From NCBI GenBank assembly GCA_025330725.1, contig JAIWND010000005.1:62001-126000 (forward strand): 64,000 nucleotides of DNA. The letters run 5' to 3'. Under the pieces are notes generated by a model. That model worked only from the letters and a program-made list of their open reading frames with translations. It was not told where the DNA came from and did not search any database. The stretch is from Chlamydoabsidia padenii. Its lineage: Eukaryota; Mucoromycota; Mucoromycetes; Mucorales; Cunninghamellaceae. The first letter of the stretch is position 1. Each line of letters opens with the position of its first letter. A program made the position numbers and the translations under genes. Positions 1 through 13,145 of the stretch are shown here, piece after piece.

Positions 1-113
1 GAAATACTGGATTTGGATTATTTCAAAACCAGACAGTAATACAAAGTGATACGATGAGTATAACTAATATGAATGTCTGCTTATCTTCCACTGTCTTTTC
101 TTTTCTCATCATC

Positions 114-566
114 ATGAAGTGCATTTCATTGTTCTTTTTTTTATTCATTGTATCCGTGTCATCGGTATCCGGTCAACATACGACCAGTCCTCGCTTTTCA
201 GCGGTGCCTCAGCCTACTGTCTCGGGAGTCGCTTGTATTCAAAAAGTATGCCCTTCAGACTCCTTACAGCCAACTTGTCCTTCAGATTGTCCTTCTGGAT
301 GCAAATACATTCCTGATCAATGTTGTCCTCAAGTCACAGTTGCTGTTTGCCAAGTTGGTTCAACCACCTCATCCTCTTCTTCCAGCTCCACCCTTTCACC
401 ATCGGTCCTCACATCACCTCTCCCTTCTTCTTCTTCTTCTTCTTCTTCTTCTTTGTCTACATTAAGTGTATCTTCACCTTCTTCAACACCCAACTCTGGT
501 GCCAAAGTTCAAGCGTCACTTTGCTCTGTAGTGAGTCTGATTTTGATTGGCTGTCTTTTGCTTTAG
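114..566 (+). CDS. Small Ser/Thr-rich secreted, probably GPI-anchored protein
   Basis: A 150-residue single-exon protein. The start at 114 is chosen because it begins a clean signal peptide (MKCISLFFFLFIVSVSSVSG); an in-frame ATG at 54 would put 20 extra residues before it. After the signal comes a cysteine-rich block of about 50 residues with paired cysteines (CPSDC, CPSGC, DQCCPQ). Next is a long Ser-rich stalk encoded partly by a TCT repeat around 428-452, and a hydrophobic C-terminus ending LILIGCLLL preceded by small residues. This order is the usual layout of fungal cell-wall or plasma-membrane GPI proteins. The role is inferred to be a surface protein; no enzyme family was recognised. 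Confidence 0.75.
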   Translation: MKCISLFFFLFIVSVSSVSGQHTTSPRFSAVPQPTVSGVACIQKVCPSDSLQPTCPSDCPSGCKYIPDQCCPQVTVAVCQVGSTTSSSSSSSTLSPSVLTSPLPSSSSSSSSSLSTLSVSSPSSTPNSGAKVQASLCSVVSLILIGCLLL

Positions 567-656
567 CATGCACACTTTTTCGAATAAATTTGAAATTTCG
601 TTTCCCGACTTTTTTCTTCTCTCTCATTTCTTCTTACTCTTTTCCAGTTGAAGAAC

Positions 657-3600
657 ATGGGTTATCACTTTATCCATTTTGCCTTGTATATACTGGTGAT
701 AACACTCGTGTCAGATGGTTGGGCCTTTGAGCAATCATACATGACCACTTCAAAACGATTGAATTTACGGTAAAGACAACAACAACAACAACAACAACAA
801 CAAAAAGAAGGTTGATCCAGTGCCACCTGACTAACTCTTCCTTCCCTCTTTTTATTTAGTGAACAAACAAAGGTACCCAGCTAATATAATAATCTACACC
901 AGTGTCATCCTTTGATCTTTAAATCCATTCTCGATAAAGACTCACATCTCTTTTTATTCGCCGCAGGAAATGTTTTACCATGGTTGGAACAACTATATGC
1001 AACACGCTTACCCTGAAGATGAAGTAAGCAAAAAAAAAAAAAAAAAAAAAAAAAAACAATCCACCAGAACTTACTCTTCTCTCTTACTAACTTTTTACTC
1101 TCTTCATTAGCTCAAGCCTTTATCTTGTAAAGGGTTAGGGAGTAATACGCAATCGTAAGTATGGACAACAGTATAAAATAGTGGATTCTTGGTAGATGGA
1201 TAATAAATGTTTAGTGCTCACTAACAGTCATCATGTTTACTGGATTCTTTTTGAACTAGATACGACAGCACGAACGATGTCTTGGGTGACTACTCTCTGA
1301 CTTTGGTGGATGTATTGGATACACTGGCGGTAATACTTTTGTACAAACTACCCCTTTTTTAAAAAAAAAATTACGTGCTCACACCCTTCTTTCTTACGGC
1401 CATGTCGACGTAGGTTATTGGGACACAAGAACAGTTTGAGCAAGCGGTAAAGAAGGTGCTGGCAGACGTCTCATTTGACAAGGATAACAAGGTACAAGTC
1501 TTTGAATTGAACATACGAGCACTAGGTGGATTGGTAAGTAAAGATAAAAAAGGAGGATGTCATGTTCTTTTAGGGACCAAGGAAGGACACTTTTGTAAAC
1601 TACCTGTTTTATTAAACTCTGATTTGTTATTGGTGGCAACGATTTTCTGCTATGCACATTAATTTATATATAATACCTCCCTATAGTTATCTGCTCACAT
1701 CCTTGCGTCCGATCCCTCCCTTGGACATCAAATCGAAGACTATGATGGTGGATTACTACGACTGGCTACTGATTTGGCTCAACGCTTACTACCAGCATTC
1801 AAGAAATCTAAATCCGGTATCCCGTATCCTAGGGTAAGTAATAGTAATGAAGAAGAATCAATGCTTTATACATTTTATTGACCTAGCTTTTTTAGGTTAA
1901 TCTTCGTCATGGTGTACCGAAAACTGAAACAGTAGAAACGTGTACCGCAGGTGCTGGTAGTCTGATATTGGAGTTTGGCGTCCTCAGTCGTCTCACCGGT
2001 GATCCACAGTACGAGGTAAGATGGGATTAAAAGAAAAAGAAAAAAAAAAGGGGGGGAGGGATTGGAAATACCTACTAATATCATACTCTTCTTTTGTTAC
2101 ATGTAGCAAGTCGCAAAACAAGCTATACTTGCACTCTGGAACCGAAGGTCTGATATTGATTTGGTGGGCAACGTGATCAATATTCAAACCGGACAATGGA
2201 TCCATACAGCATCATCTACGGGGGCAGGAATCGACTCCTTTTTCGAATATTTGTTAAAGGCATACATTTTATTCGGCGAAGAAGAATATTTGGAAATGTT
2301 TGAAATTTCTTATGATGCTATCAAGAAACATATTTTGGACAAAAGTGGTTATCTCTATCGCAATGTACATATGGATTCGGGGACCTTGATGGCGACATGG
2401 ATCGATAGTCTCAGTGCGTTTATGCCAGGTGTACAGGTGCTCTATGGTGATTTGGAATCAGCAATTAAGGGACATTTGGTGTTTTACAATATTTGGCGAC
2501 GATATCATGCTTTACCCGAACGATTTGACTTTTATCATCAAAAAGCAGACATCCACAATTACCCATTACGACCTGAATTCGTGGAATCAACTTACTATCT
2601 ATATCAAGCAACCAAAGATCCTTTTTATCTTCATGTTGGTGAAATGATTGTACAAGACCTGAACAACCGGACTCGACTGCCATGTGGATTTGCAAGCATT
2701 GGTGATCTTCGAACTGGACGATTGGATGATCGGATGGAAAGCTTCATGTTATCGGAAACATTAAAGTATCTATATCTTTTGTTTGACTCTGGTAAAAAGG
2801 AATAAATAGGATGATTATTCATGGGCTAACTCTTGTATCTTTGATGTTATAGATAATCCGCTAAACTCTTTGGATTCAAACTATGTTTTTACTACAGGTA
2901 ATGTAAACATCATGCCATTCTATAAAGATTTGACTTGAACTAACTACATTGTATCAATAGAGGGTCACTTTCTTCCATTGGCAGGCCAATACTTGGAGCA
3001 CTCTCGACGTAATAACACCACAGCCTCAACAGCACTATCGAAATCATCTATCATAAACAACCATTGTCGAAAATACAACCCTCGTACCTTCTCAAACCCA
3101 GCCGAATCAACATCATACAAATCAAGGACTCGATATAGATCACAAAGACGACAAAAAGGATCAACCATCAAACGCCCTCAAGCATTCGATTTATCCTCGG
3201 TACCATTCCTTCCACTCTCTGACTTTGCTGCCAAATTGACTGGATACCAACACAATACATCATCCATCTTATCTTCACTTTACTCTTTGCATCCTGAAGG
3301 GCAATGTATCTCACCTGTCGTGAAACCAAGATCTTTTGAACTAGTATTTGGCCAAGATCATCGACAAAACTACCGACAAAACACTCCTAAACTTATAGAC
3401 ATCATGGGCGGACTGATATCAAAATCTCTCTCTGGACTAAAAATTGAATTAACAAAGCTTCCTCGAGGATTGGATGGTGGCTATTTGGTTACTGGAGGTT
3501 GGTAAAAAAAAAAAAAAAAAAAAGAAGAAAACACACGCATACACACATACACACACATACATACATCCCCTTCCCCATTCACACATTCCCTTAATAAGCA

Positions 3601-3834
3601 TTATGCTTTTAAATATAGACTTCACCTTCATCTCTCTTTATGTATTTTATCAAAACCTATATAAACAATATACCTTTCTTTCTCCTTTATACTAATTCTT
3701 ACTTTTTGATTATTTTTGTCATTTATGATATGTTGTGTTTTTATATCTTTTACTATGATTACACTCTTTGATATGTGTCTATTATCATCCAGTACAGCCC
3801 GACAAAAGGTAAGTAATTGATGCAATAAGAAAAC

Positions 3835-3875
<41 letters not shown>

Positions 3876-4161
3876 TCCATATCAACCCAATTTCTTATTT
3901 GATAGGCTACATGACTCTGACATCTTTGTGGTACCCATGGATGCTATAAAACCATACCTACGACCGACTCATTTGGAAATACAAGAAGGGCCATCATTAC
4001 CCAAGTCATGGATGACCAATTTGGATCATTCTCCGGTACATATTGACATCATCCAACACATGATGTCGTCTTCTACTATATCACCATTGTTATCATCTGC
4101 AGTGGCTGGAATCAAGGTACAAGGTCTCTTTGTCCATAATTGGGTGATCTTTTTAAAATAA
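657..4161 (+). CDS. GH47 alpha-mannosidase, EDEM/Mnl1 type
   Basis: A multi-exon gene of roughly a dozen exons. The first encodes a hydrophobic N-terminus ([20 protein letters not shown]), consistent with ER entry. Exon 3 at 967-1023 carries [18 protein letters not shown], the GH47/EDEM opening motif. Later exons carry [32 protein letters not shown] (about 1920-1975), [19 protein letters not shown] and, after a small exon, EGHFLPLAG. The clearly conserved catalytic part ends near 2985. The C-terminal extension runs through 3505, a possible tiny exon near 3790-3812, and a last exon at about 3905-4161. EDEM-class enzymes trim mannose from misfolded glycoproteins to mark them for ER-associated degradation. 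EDEM is favoured over Golgi mannosidase I because of the motif spelling and the long tail. Several introns contain long A-tracts. Family confidence is high; exact 3' exons are uncertain. Confidence 0.88.
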
Positions 4162-4412
4162 TCGGGGGTCCAATCTAGAATACCAATAGATTTTATCCAT
4201 AGAATACCATCTCTCTTCCTATTAACTAATGACCCAAATAAAGTAAAGACAGATATAGTTTTATTATTATATTAAAAAGAATGATGTATTTATTATATAT
4301 GTGTGTATGGGGGGGGGCAATATGTATACGCTAAAGAAGGAGGAGGGGTGATAAAAACCGGTTTATGGGGGGTAGGTAGGTATCTAAAGTGGTTAATTAA
4401 TCAATGATAGCA

Positions 4413-4909
4413 TCATGCAGTATTGTCTGTTGAGTGACACATCCACAGTAATAGTTGTGCCGTTAATTCGTCGGTCCGAGATGGAGAAGTACTTCGCTTC
4501 GCAGACAAAGGTGGTGATTGTAAAAAGGCCGGTATGATGGTTGATCCTGCTGAAGATTTGTTATAGGAAGGTTGTTTTTTTTGCTTCTTGTGATGATGAA
4601 TAGGATAATAATGCCGATGTTGTCCTTTTTGACCGTTGTCGCGTAATCTACCTGTACCTTTTTTGGTCGACATAGTCGTTGTCGCGTATTGGCGTAGTAT
4701 GGCTTCGATCGAATAAAGGTCCATGTTTTGATATCCGTGTTTACATTTGAAGTTGGCCAAATCCAAACGAATCATTAATCGTTCAGCTACCTATATATGT
4801 GTATTGAAAAATGAGGATGATATGATCAATTATCGGTACTTTTTTTTTTTTTTCCTTCTTTCCTTTTTACCTGGCCAAAGTGATCCTTGTTAAAGACTAA
4901 TGGTTGCAT
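4413..4909 (-). CDS. Small conserved protein of unknown function
   Basis: A two-exon gene: exon 1 at 4871-4909 (MQPLVFNKDHFGQ) and exon 2 at 4413-4790, giving about 138 residues. The splice joins in phase 0 and continues VAERLMIRLDLANFKCKHGY. The first 45 residues look conserved and folded. The rest is basic and low-complexity, rich in His, Lys, Gln and Ser, followed by a C-terminal segment (TDELTAQLLLWMCHSTDNTA). No family was recognised. It is convergent with the EDEM-like gene, whose stop lies 250 nt away. The basic tail would fit a nuclear protein, but that is inference. Confidence 0.6.
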
Positions 4910-5081
4910 GAGTTGTGTGTTGGTAGAGTGAGTTGAATAAAAACAAGGAATAAACGAGTTATGAAAGTAAAAGAAAAGAGAAGAGGATTATTAACCAAAG
5001 TTGCTTTATATCTCGTGGAAAGGGAAGTAAAAATGGCTACGCCACTCTTATTGGTCAGCAAGTTATTTTACTTTGCAGGAT

Positions 5082-5093
5082 CGGAATTTGAAC
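5082..5093 (+). promoter_or_regulatory. GCGGGATTTGAA-type element upstream of the SPRY-RING gene
   Basis: TCGGAATTTGAA lies 75 nt before the candidate ATG at 5157. It is a one-base variant of the recurrent composite motif described in the findings. A second CG-rich half, AATCCCGCC, follows at about 5114-5122. Confidence 0.35.
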
Positions 5094-5156
5094 TATTTTT
5101 AATCTTTTAACCGAATCCCGCCTTTTTTTCTTTTTCCTTTGTTTGCTTCCTTTGTC

Positions 5157-5457
5157 ATGAAACTTGTTCACCGACACAAGAACTTGGCAGCACACAGGTA
5201 ATTCCCAGTTTTAAGGAAAAAACTGAGCCTCTGACTAATGAATTGTCTTACTAACTATGCAACTCGTTTCGTATGGTTTTTTATTTTCCATAATAGGTTT
5301 TGGAAATGGTCAACCGACAAACGAATTCTTCTTGGTCTTCTTGATATCAACTTTTTACTCCTCCTCCTCCTCTTCTTCTTATGGTAAGATAATGCAAACC
5401 ACATGAACGGCGTATGTATAAACACAATTAATAACACACGTACACACGTACACACAC

Positions 5458-5494
<37 letters not shown>

Positions 5495-8455
5495 TTTTTT
5501 TAATAGACAATTTTTACACGACACAAAGTCTTGAACACACAAGATAAGAAGGAAGGTGGATATGTTTGCGATAGAAACACTACTTTGATGATAGAACAAT
5601 CCTGGAAACATGTCTTGGCGATTGCACGAAATCAAATGGACGAAGTGAACTTGAACGACACCACGACAAATAATACTCGGCACCAACACCAAGCACCTTC
5701 TTTAATTGGAAACTCTGATACTGACCATCCCCAACATCAAATACTATTGGAACAACTTGACCAGCGTCGCTCTCAACAAAGCAATGAATTCTATGATCGT
5801 GAACGACTGATGGTACAAGCGTTAGATACATTATTTTCTGTGGCATGCGATGGTAAGTCTTAATGTAACAAACTATTTTATACTAAACCATTGATATATA
5901 TATATATAGGATCTGGATATATTGATTTCTTGGCTACTATGGTGCAACTACTTGATCCTGATTGTCCCGTATCCATGGCCTTCCTCTCTCACGTCATAGA
6001 TCGTGCGACTCTCCCAAGCAGAAATACAATGTCATGTGTATCAGCAGCCCTTATCTCGAAACTCAATGTCCGATTCAACAACATCCCAACAACAATGACA
6101 TCAAACAGCGATCACAACGATGGAAGCAACAGCAAATGGGCATCTTGGATAGGTCATTATACTCCGATGGCAATACAGAAAGAACACAGAATGGTTTGCG
6201 AATTTGGATCAAAAGTGGATATCAAGATGAAACGAAATGTATTGGTCATTTGGTCAATATTGGCTGAAAAGTTTGCTGGTGATATGGTACAGCTACTTTG
6301 GACTCCTGATGTTGCTAATATACTCTTCTACTTTTTGTCAAGTAATGCCGAAGACTGGACCGTGCGGGTATTTGCATTACTGGCTTTGGAAAAGTTCGCA
6401 TTGACAGGTAGGGGATAATCAAAAGGGTGTATACATCAATCTGACTCATATTTTTCCTTCTTTTGGTTTAATTTCAAATAGGCGACGTGAAGACCCAAAT
6501 TCTACAACATCCTCTTCACATTCAAAATGCACTACGACAAGCAATCTACGACAGCAAATATGGCACATCACCTTATGATAACACCATGCTATCAGCACAA
6601 ATATCAGCGAAAAGCAAGAACAATGATGTCACCACCACAGGGCTCTCTGTCATCTTTCAGTCTCTTCGAAAACGTACCAATCGGCCTTATATAGATTGGA
6701 TATCGACATATATGCACAAACTAGGGAAACGAAAACAATTCGATCAATCAAACAACAATAATAAATCATCATCTTCACATCAGCAACACCAGCACGAATG
6801 CAACCAACCCATCGAACCAATGGATGAAGACCAAATAGACTATGATGACGATGACGATGACATATCCCGCTTTGCATTAACTGAACACGATGAAAACACG
6901 GATTATCGACACTCGCATGATTCCTGGGTGGGTGATGAATTTTACTATCATGAAGAAAACAGCAAATCAACTTTATTGGAAAACTCGTCAAAAGAGTCGG
7001 TGATGAAGCGGATGGAACTGGCTCATTGTGCTGAATGGTCCCTTGGACATACCTTTGGTAAGTAATAACAGCAATCACAAAAAAAAACACATGTAACACA
7101 AAAAACTCACTATATATATTTTACCATCTTATCATATAGCCAACAATCGAAATATGGTAAGCCTAGCTAGGGGGATTCACTCTAATCATTATATGAACAA
7201 TCGATTGACTAGTGACTTTTGAATTATAGAATCCATATTCTACTTGGGATCTAGCAAGATTGAATGTCATTGCTAACCCATATGATGCAACGCAACACTG
7301 GAAAATTGGGTCTAATGGCTTAGAGGTAAGTGTCCATCCTCATCTCTACCTTTATGCATAATCACTAATGACTTTTTTTTTTAAAAAAAAAAATTATCAA
7401 CCCATAGCTTCGAAATGATCGCCTTTACTTTGAATCCATAAGAGCTACTGCTTGTGTCAAAAAAGGTCGATGGTATTATGAAGTACTTCTTGTGACTGAA
7501 GGAATCATGCAAATTGGATGGTGCACCAATAAATGTCGATTTGTCCCTGAAGAAGGGTACGGTGTTGGTGATGATCAGGTATGAATTGAACACACAATTG
7601 AAATCCCACTTATAAACTAAGCAATTCATTCATTCTCTTAGCATGGGTTTGCCTTTGACACTTACAGGTGCGCTGTTTGGGTAAGTCGATGAAAACACAA
7701 ATATGATCAGCGTCACTCACACTAGTTTGAGGGGGTTATTACTATAGGCCAATGGATCAGCGGTGTATCCTCAACAGCAAAATCATCGTCTTCACAAATG
7801 CCGTGCAGGTGATGTCCTCGGTAGTTATTTGGATTTGGATCAAGGCATTTGCTCCTTCTTTGTCAACGGAAAGGACTTGGGATTAACAGTGGCATTTGAA
7901 CACGCATCGAGCCACAACAACGGCGGTGACACTATGGAAGGACTTTATCCGGCATTCAGCTTGACTACACACCAACATATTTTAGTCAACTTTGGAGATC
8001 AACCTTGGATGTATTTACCTGATCGTTTATCATGCACCACTATATCACAAGATTGGAAGGGATTCAATCAAGCCGGATCAATGGACCATGCTTTCCGACA
8101 ACAATTACAACATCGATTAATGCAGCCAGTCCATCAAATGGGCAACAAGACAACGAATGCATCACCAACATCATTTACACCGACATCAACCACCTTGATG
8201 AATGATCAAGTAAACGACGATTGGGATGGACCACTTTGCACCATGTGTTTTGATGAACCGAAGGATACTATTCTGATACCATGTGGACACGGTACTTGGG
8301 GGGCTGCTTGCACAAAGGTGCTTGTATCATGGTAAGACAAATACATTTATCAAGTCAAAGTACTAACTTTTTTGTCTTGATTTGGATTTTGTTGTAGTCC
8401 ACTATGTAGATCAAAAATTGAGGGCTATTCACGACAGGACATACAGATGAAATGA
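5157..8455 (+). CDS. SPRY-domain plus C-terminal RING protein, RSPRY1-like
   Basis: A multi-exon gene. Clear coding starts at about 5505 and ends with TGA at 8453-8455. The ATG at 5157 is a candidate first exon ([14 protein letters not shown]), but the join across 5280-5505 is not resolved. The N-terminal half (5505-7060) is helical and armadillo-like in feel, with a Gln/Asn/Asp-rich linker near 6740-6880. The SPRY domain spans about 7408-8010, with [60 protein letters not shown] and LYPAFSL. The last two exons join as TG|T and encode a RING: LCTMC ... [15 protein letters not shown] ... SCPLCRSKI. SPRY followed by a terminal RING is the RSPRY1 order, suggesting an E3 ligase or adaptor. One RING zinc ligand appears replaced by Gly (see findings). 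Confidence 0.83.
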
Positions 8456-8900
8456 TTGGGTGTAGTTTTTAGTTTGGATTGTGGTGTTTAGTTTATATAG
8501 CTTTAGTTAATCAGTACTTCAATAAAATTACTTGAACTCACTTTAATCATGTCGGTTTCACTGAATCGGGTTGTCCCCTTTTATTCTCTCTTCTCTCTCT
8601 TTCTCTCATTTTGGGTGGCGGGGTTAACAATTTGCAAATCGGCATGAATGACACATAGACTTCTTTTTATTATTATTATTACAATAAAAGACCAGAGGTT
8701 GCCGACTAACGCTCCTTGCTGGGCTCTAGCTGGCAGCCTTTAATGATTGGACTACGGCGGACGTTGTATACTATAGTACTGATCTTGGCATGAATAGCGG
8801 AATTGAAATTCTAAAGTGGACAAAAACAAATTAAAGATTAGAGGTGTAAAACACGGGCAAAGACAAAGACAAAGTTTGTCGATCTATTAAAGAATTTGCT
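8456..8900. other. 3' flank of the SPRY-RING gene, no gene seen
   Basis: AT-rich flanking DNA. AATAAAA at about 8521 is a likely polyadenylation signal for the SPRY-RING gene. CT-rich runs occur near 8585-8610. No coding or RNA gene is supported. Confidence 0.4.
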
Positions 8901-8939
8901 TAAATATAACTATGGTTTTTGTGTATTTGGGTGTATGGC

Positions 8940-9770
8940 CATGGAGGGGTGTGAAAGCGTTGTCAGTTGAGACTTCGTTATTCATTTTAGGTTCAGACAT
9001 TGGCTCGAATTTATATACATAGCCTAAATCGGGAGTTTGATAAATGTTGCGGGAGAAATTTCTCTCTCTTTCTCTCTACATGATCTGTCCACACTTTCAG
9101 ATCCCCTTTTTATCCCCTTTTTCAAAACTTGCAATCTTTGAGAAAATCTATATACGGACACGTAGGGGAATCGCGACTCAAATTTCGCCACCCCGCGGGT
9201 GCCAGGTGTAGGGAGAATATGATAAAGTGGGCCGTGTGGGTAGAGATGGATTTGCATGAATCTGGATTTGATTTTGCATAATCAGGGGTTGTTGGATGGG
9301 CTATGGGAGCCATGTCACGATAAAAAGACTCTGGATTTTTTTTTTTCAAACGTGAATTGCTCCTCACCTAGGCTACCCCTGGCAACGAGACTTAGTTTGA
9401 TGAATTGGGAAATTCATGCAGAATCGGGATATAAAAAGAAAACACCGCCTTCACTTGCATGAATTAAATCTCACTATCCTGTAAGCGTGTAGTTAGGGCT
9501 AGGTGTAGAGGTGAATATGATTAGGTGGGCCATATGGGTAGAGGTAAATTTGCATGAATCGGGATTTGAATATGCATGATGAGGGTTGGGTGGGCTATGA
9601 AAGTCATCTCATCGGGAAGAGACTTTGTATATATATATATATATATATATTCAACTCGACTATAGACTATGCTTCTTGTGGATTTGAAGGAGTGATTATG
9701 GAGGATTGTGAAAGCGTTGTCAGCTGAGACTTCGTTACTCGTTATAGGTTCAGACATTGGCAAGAAAAGA
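8940..9770. repeat. Duplicated and dispersed repeat block
   Basis: Two kinds of repeat are visible. First, a ~125-bp segment at about 9204-9330 (from AGGTGTAGGGAGAATATGAT) recurs at about 9501-9627 in the same orientation, a 297-bp period. Shared words include GTGGGCC, GGGTAGAG, TTTGCATGAATC and GGTGGGCTATG. Second, a ~70-bp segment (GTGAAAGCGTTGTCAG, GACTTCGTTA, GGTTCAGACATTGG) occurs at about 8945-9005 and 9690-9760. A third copy sits near 28735-28800. The second ~125-bp copy contains an intact TCGGGATTTGAA at 9559-9570; the first copy has a decayed version. A (TA)n run lies at about 9628-9650. No coding capacity was seen, so this may be a non-autonomous mobile element family. Confidence 0.6.
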
Positions 9771-10179
9771 AAAAAAAAAAAAGAAGCCGCCCAAATTTAT
9801 ATACGCAGTCTCTCTCTACCCAGCGGGAACATCCACTCTACATAGAAGAAGAAAAAAAAAGAATTCATGCATTTCATCCATTAATTCATGCATCCCATTC
9901 CAGCACCTTTTACATTCCCATTCAAAGGTGGCCTTATAGTCAAGCCAGCAAGTCATTCTATTTTTATGATATATAACAAGAGAGCAAGAGTAAATGGAAT
10001 ACACGTCTTTATTTCAGTAACTAAATAAAATTAATTATATCTAAAACTAGGTAGTAACATAAAAGACTATTTATACAATCCATCAAACGTGAAGGAAGAG
10101 GAGAAGCCTACGCCTAAAGAATCCTTGTGAGTTATTCATGTTGCAAGCTTCTTGACGAGAGGAAATCCTATTCCATTAG

Positions 10180-10940
10180 TAAGCCCCTTATTACCTTGGT
10201 CCCAATTTGTTCTACAGAATTTAGTGTTAGAGAGTAAGGTGGAGATAAAGACAGTGATAGCCATGTTCAGTAGTTACCGCCTGTATTGGTGTGTCATCCA
10301 TGGTGAAGTAACATCCCCTTTTAATTCTTAGTACCAATTGTAGAGTCGTACCGATGGTGGAGATATTTCCTGTCCTTGTTGCCTTCTTCTTCTATCGCTT
10401 GTGTTGCATAAACTAGTCTTTCGCTTGTTAGATCGCTGCATGATCGAGTTCCATTTAGTCACACGTTGTTTGTTGAGATAGTATCGTATGAGACGCCCCC
10501 CCTCTCTGTAGCCACTTTTTCGTTGTTTTCCACCACGTACTACAAGCTAGCTTCATCAAGAAAAAAAAAATAAAGTTAGTCCAATCATCACGCCATTATG
10601 ATAGTATACCTTCCCCCCCCCCACCAATTCTTGTAGGCCATTTCAGAGAGCTTGCACCTATTCGTCATAAGCCCATGGACAGATAATTTCTTGATTTCAT
10701 GACCTACAAATACTTTAGTGAGACCATAAACGACTGATTGATAATGGCAGAAAGGCTCTTGTCCATAAAGATCCACCAGATACTTCTTGTGTTCCACCTA
10801 TCAAAATTGGTTTTGGTATAGTTTCCCTTTTTTTTCCCGTTGGCAATTCCTTGTATTCCATTATCCATCTTTGTGCTGTTTCGACGTCCGCCCCGTATTT
10901 CCTTTCCGCCTCTACTGATGATATCAGTTGTTCGAGATGG
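10180..10940 (-). pseudogene. Decayed Tc1/mariner-type DDE transposase
   Basis: Read on the minus strand, pieces of a Tc1/mariner-like transposase appear in order but in different frames. An N-terminal helix-turn-helix part covers about 10640-10930: VEAERKYGADVETAQRWI, then in a shifted frame HKKYLVDLYGQEPFC, LTKVFVGHEIKKLSVH and NRCKLS. Further along, MDDTPIQ at about 10280-10300 and SLTLNSVEQIGTKVIRG at about 10180-10230 match the family's MD.APIH and YSPELNPIEQFW signatures, the latter holding the third catalytic acidic residue. Stops and frameshifts separate the pieces, so no active enzyme is encoded. The family assignment rests on recognised motifs, not on a search. Terminal inverted repeats were not found by eye. 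Confidence 0.6.
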
Positions 10941-10949
10941 AGACATTTA

Positions 10950-13114
10950 AAATCATCAAAGTCAAATTTACAAGAGCCCCTTTTTGTTGTTATTGTTGTT
11001 GTTATTGGCCATCAATAGATTAATTATGTCGCTGCTGCTCTTGGTGATTTGTTCACTTTGTTGATGAGTGCCATGTTATATTGCTTGCCAGTATGAAATC
11101 AGGATCCAGGTCACAACCAACATCCAACAATCCATTACCGTTTATGCCAGCAAGATTTTCAAAATTGTCATCATGTACGAATTGTGTGATTCCATGATGG
11201 GTGATAAAAAAAGTGAGGTCAAGCCAAAAAGACAAAGAGGCGGGGAAGAGAGAGAAAAAAGAAAAAAAGTCGACCTACAATATTGAAATCCCGCCATCTT
11301 AGTTTCCTCACTTTCTGTATAGCTTTACACTTGCTGACGCTGGACGGTTATCCCCTCCCCCCCCCTCCTCAAGCTATTAAGCTCCATTAAATGCGATGAG
11401 GTGTGGTGTGACGTAAAGTTCTCACTCCTACTGCTCATCCATAGTATTGATTATATCAAACTCTAACACAAAAAAAAGGTCCTGGCGGGACTTAAAATGT
11501 GCTACTGGCGGGATTTGATAATCCCCTCGAGACTTTTTTTTTGCATAAAAGTGAGCTTTGACGATTCTTGTTTGACTTTATCATGTCATGCCCCCACAAC
11601 AATTAAGCATTCGCATGTTGACCGAGAGCATTCAATGTTTGTTTTCCCTTTGGTCATGAGAGCAGCCCGGAAAGACACCGAGGGGTAATACATAGTAACA
11701 ATAGAATGTTGAGTGGTTGTGAAACACCACATGAATACGATAAGCAAAAATGTGAATGTTGCGTTGTCAACTTGAAGCTTGTATAATGGTTGTAGTTGTG
11801 AGATTAGCAACAATAAAGAACACTCTGTGCGACTAGATGTAGGCTATCGAAAGGATATATATAAAAACAGAAGATCGATTCAAGCTATTTAAAAAAAAAA
11901 AATTAAACCCCGATAAAGTTTAGATGATGATTTTGTAGTTAATAATGATTTCACTGTATTCATGTTTATTTGAAAGATTTTGTGCTCTGTGTGTTAAAAG
12001 GCATTTCTCGGTAAATAAGGCATACTGAATCCCCGATCCCGCTTTGTTCCGTTTGCATACAATCGATCAATAATGCTACCGACAATCATGCAAGTTATTT
12101 CATTTGAAGCGTTATTATTGTGCATAGACATACAAGATATTTCCATCGTGTATCCTTTCAAGATATTTATGAGATGAGTCAAAGGGATATGCCGAAAAAA
12201 AATGTTACACAAAATTAAGGTTGAGGTGTCAATCGGGCTCATGCTTTGACAGTTTTAATGTCAATCATGGGCACAAATCAGTCTTCGAAGAGGGGAGGGA
12301 AAATGTGGTCCCATGGCTTAATGAAACGATTATCGAAAACGGACTTTGTTCTCATTGATATAACTTATCACTTCCACATACATACAGAAAGAAGCTAAAA
12401 CAAGTCAAGAATGAGTGATACGGCACTATGTTCGAAGATCGGGCTATTTTTATGTTTATTCAGAAGTTTTTACTTCACTCAAGACCATCATATCATGATA
12501 GAGTCTATACCATTTAAGAATCAAGAGCGACCAAACAATTGAAAAGCACAGACGGCATGAAAAAAAGTCGATTTTCAAATCCCGACAACGAGGTCCATCT
12601 CGTCTATCAAAGCATGGCAACAAAGACCATGTTTACTTTTCATTATGTTACCCGATCCATTCTTTGCGCCTATAGAATTATCTCGAAAAATCTTTCCCCT
12701 CCCCCCAACTTTTGTACACTGTCAAAAATGAGCGGCATTTGTTTATTGGGAGAATGATAAGTTTCATGTCGATAGAGCCCATCTTGAAAAGGAAATCTCG
12801 GAAAGGACAAAAATTGAAAACGGTCAATAGTAGAATGTGAGAGAAAGTAAATAGGGCGTAAACTTGAATCTGAGATACAAACAAATGGGCGTTTTCAAAG
12901 GTCGGTGCGGAAGATTTGGTGAGGGCACCTTGTGTGAAAGACACTTACCTGCCGAGCGGGTTTTGAATGTTTTCTTGCATGTATCACCATGTGTTAAGCA
13001 TCAATCACCTCCAAACATGGTAAGAACTCAGATTTTACGCCGTTTTCCTTTGTATGTAATATGATGATGTGGCCTTTAAGGGGCCATCGTCACTCGGCTT
13101 TGATTGCCTGAGCC

Positions 13115-13145
<31 letters not shown>

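Noticed and set aside
10588..10946. Intact host gene on the minus strand
   Set aside because: The motifs are those of a transposase and require frame changes, so it is treated as a mobile-element relic.
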